DNA of 10,403 nt from JBCKUK01 sp038924905 (GTDB lineage: Bacteria > Pseudomonadota > Gammaproteobacteria > Burkholderiales > Methylophilaceae), in the NCBI GenBank assembly GCA_038924905.1, contig JBCKUK010000043.1:1-10403 (forward strand), given 5' to 3'. The notes under the pieces were generated by a model that saw only the letters and a program-made list of their open reading frames with translations, was not told the DNA's origin and did not search any database. A program made the translations under genes and the position numbers. Shown one piece after another: positions 1 to 5,699 of the stretch. How positions within the stretch are numbered: position 1 is the stretch's first letter; each line of letters starts with the position of its first letter.

Positions 1-222
1 GTGCTGGGCGACAAATACCGGGCGGCCACGCATCGGCGTCTGTTTGCCATCATTGAGAATGACGGCGGGAGCAAGGCGTTTGGCGATGAAATCCTCGGCG
101 TGGGTGAGCGCCTCGGGCAGCCCTTTGCTGTGCAGATAAGCGAGATCTTTGCCGCCCAGGTGAAAGCTGCGGCGAAAGCGCGATTTGGCCAGTGCGGCAA
201 AGAGTTCATCCAGATTTCTCAC
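1..222 (-). CDS. DUF4186 family protein, N-terminal part (3' end outside window)
   Basis: Read on the minus strand, 74 codons run from GTG (222-220) to the window edge without a stop. The product has the features of the DUF4186 family: an N-terminal LDELFAAL helix, the FRRSFHLGGKD segment, then DFIAKRLAP, NDGKQTPMRG and PVFVAQH. The family is small (roughly 120 residues), cysteine-containing in its missing C-terminal half, and has no established function. GTG is chosen because the only upstream codons before the in-frame TGA (246-244) include no ATG, GTG or TTG, and family members begin at about this point. There is no Shine-Dalgarno sequence, but a perfect TATAAT lies 7 nt upstream. An open frame on the opposite strand over the same bases has no recognisable protein and is a shadow. 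Family call fairly sure; function unknown. Confidence 0.8.
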   Translation of the reverse strand, partial: MRNLDELFAALAKSRFRRSFHLGGKDLAYLHSKGLPEALTHAEDFIAKRLAPAVILNDGKQTPMRGRPVFVAQH

Positions 223-229
223 GCAGTTA

Positions 230-235
230 ATTATA
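230..235 (-). promoter_or_regulatory. -10 hexamer for the DUF4186 gene (possible leaderless promoter)
   Basis: The minus strand reads TATAAT at 235-230, followed by seven bases and then the GTG start at 222. Transcription would begin about 7 nt past the hexamer, at or one base before the start codon. No convincing -35 is visible at 16-18 bp spacing (CCCACA-like). Inference from spacing only. Confidence 0.45.
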
Positions 236-312
236 GGTGAGAGTCAGGCTGGTGTGGGCTGAGTGTAGAATGCTGCCATATGTGGCGAATAGGGCAGGTT
301 TGGGATGGCTAT

Positions 313-1266
313 ATGAAAATATTTAAAAGAAAAATGCCAGATTTTCATGTAAGACAGCGCTGCTTGTGGTTAATCTTTTTGCTGTTTTTCACCCCTGCAT
401 TGTTTGCTGCCGAGCTACCAACAATCACGCTCTATGTCACCGTGGATTGGGAAGGCTGGTCGCTGGACGATGAGAATATCGAGGCCATACAGGCTTTTCG
501 CAAAAAGTACCCACATATTCCGATTTTGCAGTTTTTGAACCCGGTGTATTTTTTGCGCAGCAATGTGGATGCCGCTGCCACCACAAAGAAAATACATTCC
601 ACACTGTTGCCATTTGATGAGCAAGGCTTGCATATCCATGCCTGGAAATCGCTGATTGAGCGATGTAATGTGCCTTATAAAAGTGAGCCTTCGTTTGCAG
701 ATGTGGTGGAGCGCTGCGATGGTGGCGAATGTGGCTACAGCGTTAGTCTGGAATATGCCTACTCGCAGCCGGAACTCACCAAGCTGGTAGCTTGCAGTGC
801 AGATTTGATGGTACAGCAGGGGTTTAAACGACCTAAAAGTTTTCGGGCTGGCGGCTGGCAATTAGGCCCCAAGCTGGCAAGCGCCTTGCAGGCCAATGGC
901 TTTATTTTTGATAGTTCGCGCATTGATGCGCAATTGCTCACAACAAAGTGGGACGAAAAAAGCGGTATTGTGCAAATGGCAAAGGCGCTGCACGCCGATA
1001 GCACCCTACTCGACCAGCCGTTTGTTTTATTGGAGGGCTTAACGGAATACCCCAATAACGCAGGGCTGGCTGATTACACCAGCACAGAACAGCTAGTGGA
1101 GATTTTTAGATCGCTGATTGCCAGCAAAAAAAGTGTGATGGTATTGGGCTTTCATCAGGAAACTGCGTTTAATTATCTGGGGCGTTTGGAACAAGCTATA
1201 CCGCTGATGGAAAAAGAGGCTGATGCCGCTGGCGTCAAGCTAAAGTGGGCGCATTATCAGCAGTAA
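313..1266 (+). CDS. secreted polysaccharide deacetylase-like protein (NodB-type fold)
   Basis: This is a 317-residue exported protein. Residues 1-32 form a signal peptide: a basic N-region, then the hydrophobic stretch LWLIFLLFFTPALFA, then A-A at the likely cleavage site. The mature part resembles polysaccharide deacetylases (carbohydrate esterase 4-like): VTVDWEG with Asp45 stands in for the TFDDG motif, HIHAW (His107, His109) fits the metal-binding histidines, SFRAGGW (Arg178) fits the conserved arginine motif, and GFHQE (His281) fits the C-terminal catalytic histidine motif. Such enzymes remove acetyl groups from cell-wall or exopolysaccharide sugars; the substrate cannot be read here. 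The ATG at 313 is preferred for a GGGA 7 nt upstream and a more usual signal length; ATG 280 (11 residues longer) and ATG 334 are possible. The gene ends 3 nt from the convergent glycosylase gene, so the two 3' ends have no room for a terminator. Confidence 0.75.
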   Translation: MKIFKRKMPDFHVRQRCLWLIFLLFFTPALFAAELPTITLYVTVDWEGWSLDDENIEAIQAFRKKYPHIPILQFLNPVYFLRSNVDAAATTKKIHSTLLPFDEQGLHIHAWKSLIERCNVPYKSEPSFADVVERCDGGECGYSVSLEYAYSQPELTKLVACSADLMVQQGFKRPKSFRAGGWQLGPKLASALQANGFIFDSSRIDAQLLTTKWDEKSGIVQMAKALHADSTLLDQPFVLLEGLTEYPNNAGLADYTSTEQLVEIFRSLIASKKSVMVLGFHQETAFNYLGRLEQAIPLMEKEADAAGVKLKWAHYQQ

Positions 1267-1269
1267 ACA

Positions 1270-1884
1270 CTAGCGCGGCACGCGCCACAAATACCAGGAG
1301 GCAACTGTGCGGTGCGGGCTCCAGGCTTTGCCAAGTGCTTCCAGCGCCTTGCGGCTGGGCGCTGCATCCAGTGACTTCAGCCGTTTGTATCCCTCACGCA
1401 CGGCAAAATCATCCGCTGGCAAAATATCGGTTCGCGCCAGCGTAAACATAAGCAGCATTTCAACTGTCCAGCGGCCTATGCCCTTCAGTGAGACAAGACG
1501 TGTTATCAGCTCCTCATCTGTCATCGTGTCGGCTTTGTCGCGCGCAGGGACAACGCCGCTTAAGGCGCAAGCGGCGATGCCTTGAATGGTTTCTATTTTG
1601 CGCGCAGAAAAGCCGCAAGCCCTGAGTGGGTCGAATTCAGTAGCCAGCAGCTCGGCGGGCGACGGAAATTTATCTGCATAGATGTTAAGAAACCGTTTGA
1701 TGATTGCCTCTGCCGCACGCCCATGCAGCTGCTGGTAGGCCACCGCACGAACCAGCGCCTCATAAGGCTCGCGCTCGGGTTTTGGCTCAAACGTGCAGGG
1801 GCCAACCGATGCCACCAGCCGCGCCCAGTCTGCGTCTATGCTGGCAAGATAGTTTTCGGCTTGTTGGTATTGATTAGCTGGCAT
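1270..1884 (-). CDS. AlkA-type DNA-3-methyladenine glycosylase II (HhH-GPD family)
   Basis: The 204-residue product is a base-excision repair glycosylase that would remove alkylated purines such as 3-methyladenine. It has the HhH-GPD core: helices with AVAYQQLHGRAA (residues 47-58), the hairpin LKGIGRWT (133-140), and LPADDF, in which Asp159 matches the catalytic aspartate of E. coli AlkA (Asp238 in its PDDY motif). It lacks the N-terminal beta domain of the 282-residue E. coli AlkA, as do many shorter bacterial members. The frame is open further upstream (to ATG 2016), but that extension runs into the divergent lipoprotein gene and has no family match, so MPANQYQQ at 1884 is taken as the start. 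There is no properly spaced Shine-Dalgarno site (GGGGA abuts the ATG); a TATAAT lies 7 nt upstream. No inducible (Ada-box) signal was recognised. Confidence 0.88.
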   Translation of the reverse strand: MPANQYQQAENYLASIDADWARLVASVGPCTFEPKPEREPYEALVRAVAYQQLHGRAAEAIIKRFLNIYADKFPSPAELLATEFDPLRACGFSARKIETIQGIAACALSGVVPARDKADTMTDEELITRLVSLKGIGRWTVEMLLMFTLARTDILPADDFAVREGYKRLKSLDAAPSRKALEALGKAWSPHRTVASWYLWRVPR

Positions 1885-1899
1885 TCCCCAAATTATAAG
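1870..1899 (+). promoter_or_regulatory. candidate sigma-70 promoter for the lipoprotein gene
   Basis: TTGATT (1870-1875) and TATAAG (1894-1899) are separated by 18 bp, giving 4/6 and 5/6 matches to the consensus. Transcription would start near 1906, about 75 nt before the lipoprotein start. The -10 shares its TTATAA core with the opposite-strand -10 of the alkA-like gene, so the two promoters would compete. Prediction only. Confidence 0.4.
1892..1897 (-). promoter_or_regulatory. -10 hexamer for the alkA-like gene (possible leaderless promoter)
   Basis: The minus strand carries a perfect TATAAT at 1897-1892, with seven bases before the ATG at 1884, the same spacing as upstream of the DUF4186 gene. 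The predicted start of transcription is about 1885. The -35 position is weak (CGGTTT at 17 bp). Confidence 0.45.
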
Positions 1900-1980
1900 C
1901 TGTAAAATAGCGGGAAACCGTAGGCGTGCGCTGCTACAACGCGAGAAAAGAGGTTGAGTTGTCACAAGGAGTTTGGCACC

Positions 1981-2367
1981 ATGTATGCCTTTAGCTTTAT
2001 GGAACATGTCATGCACAAACGTTTCCTTCGCCCTGCTTTATTTCTACCGTTGCTGGTAGCTGGCTGCAGCGTCGCCAATATCAACCCTTTTAGTGAATCC
2101 AAACCTCCGGAAGCGCGCAAACCGGCAAATGCCACCGAGTATCAGTGCGAGGGCGGCAAGCATTTTTTTGTACGCATGTTGGATAAAGGCAACGCTGCCT
2201 GGCTGATTTACTCTGACCGCGAGGTAAATCTGGACAAGGTGGCTGGCGACAGCGGAACGCGCTACTCTAACGGCGTAGCGGTATTGGATATCAATGGGGC
2301 AGAAGCAACGCTAAATGACGGGCCGAAGGTCGCCTATACTGGCTGCAAAATTCCGGGGAAGAAATAA
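1981..2367 (+). CDS. MliC-like outer-membrane lipoprotein (C-type lysozyme inhibitor domain)
   Basis: This is a 128-residue lipoprotein. A signal peptide ends in the lipobox LVAGC, with Cys29 as the lipidated residue, followed by SVANINPF; there is no Asp at +2, so outer-membrane sorting is expected. The mature domain resembles MliC/PliC periplasmic lysozyme inhibitors: YQCEGGKHFFVR, then DREVNL, GTRYSNG, EATLNDG and the closing YTGC, whose cysteine would pair with that of YQC. Family members bind c-type lysozyme at the cell envelope. ATG 1981 is chosen because AAGGAG (1966-1971) lies 9 nt upstream; ATG 2011 (MHKRFLRP) gives a shorter signal peptide but has only a GGA. It is convergent with the macrodomain gene, with 37 bp between them and no obvious terminator. 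Confidence 0.78.
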   Translation: MYAFSFMEHVMHKRFLRPALFLPLLVAGCSVANINPFSESKPPEARKPANATEYQCEGGKHFFVRMLDKGNAAWLIYSDREVNLDKVAGDSGTRYSNGVAVLDINGAEATLNDGPKVAYTGCKIPGKK

Positions 2368-2404
2368 GACGGGTGAGGTGCGCTATTGCTTTAACTTTGG
2401 TGTT

Positions 2405-2884
2405 TTAATTATGGCCCGGTTTGGTACACACAAAAATATCAATATTGTAATCGTCAGCTGCCTGTTGCACCAAAGGCAACACGTCAGGCCACTTTAAACC
2501 GCCATGTCCGCAGCCGATTTTTGGCATGTAGAGCGGGATCTTCAGGAAACTTGCAAACTCTGCGGCATGATTAACCACCTTTTTAATTGCGCCAAGGTCG
2601 GCATACACTTCCCCATCCACGCCGTAATCCGTCTGTGTCAAGCCATTAAGCACGTATAAATCCATGTCCCCAATCTGAACCTCAACCACGCGACCGAGAA
2701 TGTTTCGACCCATTTTGGCTGCGATCTGGCAGTAGGATCGATAAGGGGGAAAGATGGTTGGAAATGCGGAGCGCAATGCTTGCGACTGACCCATGCCCAT
2801 AATACCTTTGGTATTGCACCCATGTAGCAACACACCTTGCTCGATTCTGGTCATATCTTTTTCTACTTCAACTACCGCGCCCAT
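2405..2884 (-). CDS. macrodomain protein (Poa1p-like ADP-ribose phosphatase/hydrolase family)
   Basis: This 159-residue protein is a single macrodomain. LLHGCNTKGIMGMG (residues 19-32) is the ADP-ribose-binding Asn-rich loop, followed by the YRSY segment, and MPKIGCGHGGLKW (120-132) is the second glycine loop that contacts the phosphates. It most resembles the Poa1p/ADP-ribose-1''-phosphate processing branch, whose members act on ADP-ribose derivatives; the exact substrate is not readable. The start ATG at 2884 has GGAG (2897-2894 on the minus strand) 9 nt upstream. It lies downstream of csp on the same strand, but a strong hairpin terminator and about 150 bp separate them, so it probably has its own promoter. 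No toxin partner (DarT-type ADP-ribosyltransferase) is next to it. Confidence 0.85.
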   Translation of the reverse strand: MGAVVEVEKDMTRIEQGVLLHGCNTKGIMGMGQSQALRSAFPTIFPPYRSYCQIAAKMGRNILGRVVEVQIGDMDLYVLNGLTQTDYGVDGEVYADLGAIKKVVNHAAEFASFLKIPLYMPKIGCGHGGLKWPDVLPLVQQAADDYNIDIFVCTKPGHN

Positions 2885-2993
2885 TTTAAATAACTCCGTT
2901 TAATTCAATATTCAACTAATACTTGTTATACGCGATTTGTGCCATATTGCCCGTTACCAGCATAAATATGTTCCATATATCCATTGCGCGTAA

Positions 2994-3022
2994 AAAAACG
3001 ACCCGAACAACGGGTCGTTTTT
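2994..3022 (-). terminator. intrinsic terminator of the csp gene
   Basis: This is a perfect 12-bp inverted repeat (2994-3005 with 3011-3022, core CGACCCG/CGGGTCG) with a 5-nt loop. It is flanked by A-runs and T-runs, so that on the minus strand the stem is followed by TTTTTTT. It lies 17 nt past the csp stop codon. The T-run on the plus strand (3018-3022) would also let it stop transcription coming from the left. Confidence 0.9.
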
Positions 3023-3038
3023 ATTTCAAACCAAAGCT

Positions 3039-3242
3039 TTAGGCTTTTTGAATGTTTGAAGCTTGCTTGCCTTTCGGGCCTTCAGTCACGTCAAAGCTTA
3101 CACGTTCACCTTCCTTCAGGCTCTTGTAGCCCTCTTCTACGATTGCGGAGAAGTGTGCGAATAAATCGTCGCCGCCTTCGTCCGGGGTAATGAAACCAAA
3201 ACCTTTAGAGTCATTGAACCATTTTACGATACCAGTTGCCAT
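3039..3242 (-). CDS. cold-shock protein, CspA family
   Basis: The 67-residue product is a single cold-shock domain, a five-stranded barrel that binds single-stranded RNA/DNA and acts as an RNA chaperone. Both nucleic-acid-binding motifs are present: RNP1 as KGFGFI (residues 13-18) and RNP2 as DLFAHF (26-31). The remainder (KWFNDSKG, ITPDEGGDD, GPKGKQASNIQKA) is typical of betaproteobacterial family members. AAGGA (3255-3251 on the minus strand) sits 8 nt before the ATG. The gene has a sigma-70 promoter about 100 nt upstream and a structured leader, as in other csp genes whose leaders control translation in the cold. Which Csp paralogue this is, and whether it is cold-induced, cannot be told from the sequence. 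Confidence 0.96.
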   Translation of the reverse strand: MATGIVKWFNDSKGFGFITPDEGGDDLFAHFSAIVEEGYKSLKEGERVSFDVTEGPKGKQASNIQKA

Positions 3243-3340
3243 TTCTTAATTCCTTACTGAAACTAGGGGGCGTCCCCAAAAAGTTTGTACTTCAAACACT
3301 TAAGTCGGTAATGCCGGCTACGCTCGAATTCCAAACACCT

Positions 3341-3383
3341 AAAATGCTTTTTACGGACATGTGGCACAGATGTCAAGCATTTT
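3341..3383. repeat. two-part inverted repeat covering the csp promoter
   Basis: AAAATGCTT (3341-3349) is the exact reverse complement of AAGCATTTT (3375-3383). Nested inside, GACAT (3356-3360) pairs with ATGTC (3370-3374). The outer arms overlap the predicted start and -10 on one side and the -35 on the other. It could be an operator or a cruciform-forming element, or chance in AT-rich DNA. Confidence 0.5.
3348..3376 (-). promoter_or_regulatory. sigma-70 promoter of the csp gene, with a leader of about 100 nt
   Basis: On the minus strand a consensus TTGACA (3376-3371) is followed after exactly 17 bp by TAAAAA (3353-3348, 4/6 match). Transcription would start near 3341, giving a 5' leader of about 99 nt to the ATG at 3242. 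The leader contains small inverted repeats, GTTTG/CAAAC (3284-3298) and GGGG/CCCC (3268-3279). Long structured leaders are known for csp mRNAs; the promoter is predicted, not measured. Confidence 0.7.
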
Positions 3384-3530
3384 TACCACAACTTAGAGGT
3401 TGTAGCTTGGCCGGTGCGACGAAATAACAGGCTAATTTTCTATTATGTCACCTATTTTATTGTTATCTGAAGGGTTACACTAAGTAGCCTATTCGCGAGG
3501 GATTTGCCCGTCGAAAACACTGCATTTCAT

Positions 3531-4034
3531 ATGACATATCCTGAGTCTGAATTCTTTTTGCTATCTAAAACTTTGGCGAAAGCATTGGCCATGTTGTGTT
3601 ACTGGCTGCTCTTGCTTGGCGCCTCAGCAGCGTTTCCCCAGCCCGCATTGGCCTTTCCCCCGGACGAAAAAATTCTCGAGCTAAATGGCTCTGTAGTCAA
3701 AGTGCATGTCAGTGATATGGACGGCAATCATGGTATAGGTTCGGGCGTGGTGGTAAGTAAAAACCATGTGGCCACCAGCTGTCACGTGATTGCGAATGCA
3801 CGTAGCGCCAGTGTGGCCAAGGAGGGCAAGCGTTATGAGCCAATTGCGCTGAAGGCGGATTGGCACCATGACCTTTGCATATTGAAGTTTGATGACCTGC
3901 CGCTTAAACCTTTGCCGTTGGGCGATGGCGCAAATCTTAAGTATGGGCAAGAGGTGTTTTCTCTCGGCTTTCCGCAAAATTCTCCGAGACCGCAATCTTC
4001 TGTTGGCTATATCAAAGCGCAGATTCAAATTTGA
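3531..4034 (+). pseudogene. trypsin-like (S1C/HtrA-type) serine protease, 5' part, interrupted by IS30-family element
   Basis: This is the N-terminal part of a secreted protease gene. A signal peptide or anchor (residues 1-41; hydrophobic YWLLLLGASAAF, ending PALA) precedes the first half of a chymotrypsin-fold domain. That half has GIGSGVVVS, TSCHVI with catalytic His85, and HHDLCILKF with catalytic Asp114. True coding ends at base 4017; the frame then reads into the left inverted repeat and stops at TGA 4032-4034, so the serine is lost. The start is uncertain: ATG 3531 gives a charged N-region but has no clear Shine-Dalgarno; TTG 3504 and ATG 3591 are alternatives. Joined to 5115-5698, it would make a 356-residue protein. 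The split product should lack protease activity. Confidence 0.85.
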
Positions 4035-4042
4035 AGTGCAAC
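4018..4042 (+). repeat. left terminal inverted repeat of the IS30-family element
   Basis: This 25-bp arm is identical to the reverse complement of 5087-5111. It contains a perfect 12-bp palindrome, TTCAAATTTGAA. Beyond base 25 the two ends differ at once (ACC against TTT). Confidence 0.92.
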
Positions 4043-4044
4043 AC

Positions 4045-5014
4045 CTAGCACTGTCTTGCATAGCAAACTTGAGTATCAAAGAATACCTCAAAAGCGCTTT
4101 TAAAACCCAGTACTTTGCGCGGCCGATGGTTTAAATTATCGACCGCGCATTCTACCTCCGCGACAGTCAGTTGCGACAGATCCATTTTTTTTGGGAAATA
4201 CTGCCGTAACAAGCCATTACAATTCTCATTCAAGCCACGCTCCCAAGAGTGATAAGGACGCGCGAAATAAATGTCAGCGTTCAATTCCTCTGCGATTATT
4301 TCATGTGCAGAGAACTCTGAGCCATTGTCAAATGTCACGGTATAACACACCTCCTTGTGTGGGCTCAGCAGCCGACTCACTGCGGCAGTCACCCCCCTCC
4401 TTGTGTTTGCTTGGCACGGGTGCTGCCAGTACATAGCGCGACTTCCTCTCTGCCAGTGTCGCCAAGGCACCGCGCTGCTTGGCGCCAATGACGGTATCTC
4501 CTTCCCAGTCACCTATCCTGGTTTTTTGCGTCACAATGTCTGGGCGATCTTCTATTCCAGTGCGGTTGGGTATCATCCCTCGACGCCACTGCCCGCTTCC
4601 GTAGCGTTTGCGACGCAGCTTCTGGCACCTCAAATGTTCCCCCAGTTCGCCCCCTTGGTGCTTGTCAGCATAAAGGTGTTGGTAGATTGTTTCATGGCTG
4701 ATGCGCAGGACGCCTTCTAGCTTAAGCCGCTCTGAAGCTTGTACCGGACTCATGTCTAAACCAATGAGCCTGTCAACTTCTACCCAGTGTTGAGTGTTAA
4801 ATTTAGTCGCATTCGTTGCGCGTCTTCCATCACTGAGTTGTTGTGCTTGGACTGGTCGCCAGGCACGCTTCCCTTTATTTCTGATTAATTCACGTTGTAT
4901 TGTGGATTTATGAACGCCTACTGTTTGCGCTATTTGTGTTTGGTTTAATCCTGTACTTTTTAATTCGTAAATCTGGTATCGTTGCTCTTGGTTGAGCTGT
5001 TGATAGTGATTCAT
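4045..5014 (-). pseudogene. IS30-family transposase, frameshifted at a six-G run
   Basis: This is a DDE transposase in two frames. The first (start ATG 5014, AAGGAG 5 nt upstream) has the helix-turn-helix LNQTQIAQTVGVHKSTIQRE (residues 23-42), ISHETIYQHLY, and GDWEGDTVIG with the first catalytic Asp (Asp173 or Asp169). It leaves the family pattern after SKHKEG. The second frame picks up at GVTAAVSRLL and has TFDNGSEF (second Asp) and GLNENCNGLLRQ (catalytic Glu), ending at TAG 4047-4045. The break is at six Gs (plus-strand C 4392-4397); five Gs would give one 322-residue protein of normal IS30 length. Apart from the one extra base, the family pattern continues unbroken across the join, so this is a recent mutation, a sequencing error, or a slippage site. 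As written, the element should not make an active transposase. Confidence 0.88.
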
Positions 5015-5040
5015 CTGTACTCCTTTTACTTGGTCGTTGA

Positions 5041-5071
5041 AGAGGTGCTGATACTAACTCAGCTCGCCTCT
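5041..5071 (-). repeat. hairpin in the leader of the IS30-family transposase
   Basis: AGAGG (5041-5045) pairs with CCTCT (5067-5071), and inside it GCTGA (5047-5051) pairs with TCAGC (5059-5063) around a 7-nt loop. The hairpin lies between the right inverted repeat and the transposase Shine-Dalgarno. Several insertion sequences use such structures against translation from outside transcripts; that role is inferred here. Confidence 0.4.
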
Positions 5072-5086
5072 TTATTTCTTGTAAAA

Positions 5087-5111
5087 GTTGCACTTCAAAT
5101 TTGAATCTGCG
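5087..5111 (-). repeat. right terminal inverted repeat of the IS30-family element
   Basis: This arm is a 25/25 match to the left end when reverse-complemented and is followed directly by the AAG duplication (5112-5114). Going outward in the host reading frame it contains TGA (5102-5104), which separates the 3' protease fragment from any frame inside the element. Confidence 0.92.
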
Positions 5112-5698
5112 AAGCGCTATACCCACTGGATGACGGCGTTATTATCCGCACTTCCGCCGGGTTTAGATTGGGTGCCAGCGGTGGCCCGCTACTGGATGCT
5201 GAAGGCAAGGTGATTGGCATCACGACATTCAAGAGTCCGGGTCGATTCAACAGCTTTTACTACAGCCTGTCGGTGGAATGGGTGAAGCAATTGCTCACCC
5301 AGCCGGATGTTTTAATTGACGCAAAAAGAGAACCGCCATTTTGGGATGCACCGGAACAACAGCGCCCTTTTTTCATGCAGATTGTGCCGCCACTAAAAGA
5401 AGGGATGTGGGGTAATCTTGAGCAGAGGGCCAAAACCTGGTGCGAGAAAGAAAATGTTAATGCCGAGGCCTGGTATTACCTGGGCTTGGCGGAATACCAT
5501 TTGCAGGATATGCGGAACGCAACCGAGCACCTGAAAAAAGCCACAGTCCTCAATACCCTGCATGTGGCTGCTTACTTGCAGCTGGGTTTGATAGCGGCTG
5601 AGCAAGGCAACAAAAATGAGGCGCAAAGAATTGGCCTGATTCGGGGTGCGCTGGACACCGAAGCAGCCGAGGCGCTGGGTAAGGCAACCCAGCCATAA
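5112..5698 (+). pseudogene. S1C-type protease, 3' part, with C-terminal TPR repeats
   Basis: This is the continuation of the protease gene after the insertion sequence. It encodes ALYPLDDGVIIRTSAGF, then LGASGGPLLD with the catalytic serine (Ser184 of the rebuilt protein), then GKVIGITTF and the last strand of the protease fold. The C-terminal half has about two tetratricopeptide-like helix pairs (from AWYYLGLAEYHL to AAYLQLGLIAAEQGNKNEA, rebuilt residues about 279-340), likely for protein binding. The fragment has no native start; TTG 5168 could allow an internal start, but without His, Asp or signal peptide the product could not act as the original protease. The TAA stop is 1 nt from the end of the convergent dioxygenase gene. 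Confidence 0.85.
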
Positions 5699-5699
5699 C

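Larger units (their letters stand above)
4018..5111 (-). mobile_element. complete IS30-family insertion sequence, 1,094 bp, in a protease gene
   Basis: The element is bounded by 25-bp perfect inverted repeats (4018-4042 and 5087-5111; tip CGCAGATTC, inner end GTGCAAC). The flanking triplet AAG appears on both sides (4015-4017 and 5112-5114) and is the target duplication. These limits were chosen because they are the only ones giving a matching duplication that also restores the host frame: GYIK then ALYPLDDGV. Length, a single transposase over most of the element, and 3-bp duplications fit the IS30 family. The transposase is on the minus strand, opposite to the interrupted gene, and frameshifted. 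Confidence 0.92.

Noticed and set aside
1..240. 79-residue open frame on the plus strand
   Set aside because: The opposite strand over the same bases encodes a clear DUF4186 N-terminus; the plus-strand product resembles nothing.
1885..2016. 44-residue N-terminal extension of the glycosylase
   Set aside because: It has no family similarity, overlaps the lipoprotein gene and its Shine-Dalgarno, and lies upstream of the predicted -10 at 1897-1892.
2405..2884. DarG-type antitoxin of a DarTG toxin-antitoxin system
   Set aside because: No ADP-ribosyltransferase gene is adjacent on either side, and the protein has only the macrodomain.
2943..2970. CATATT/AATATG inverted repeat upstream of the macrodomain gene
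   Set aside because: It has 6-bp AT-rich arms 16 nt apart, which is expected by chance in this AT-rich stretch.
3504..3530. TTG start for the protease at 3504
   Set aside because: GAGGGA lies only 2 nt before it, too close to work as a Shine-Dalgarno, and the ATG at 3531 is available; not fully excluded.
4015..4020. Alternative IS boundaries with a 2-bp CG duplication (IS from 4020 to 5109)
   Set aside because: It gives a matching dinucleotide, but rejoining the flanks puts the protease halves in different frames; the AAG solution restores the frame.
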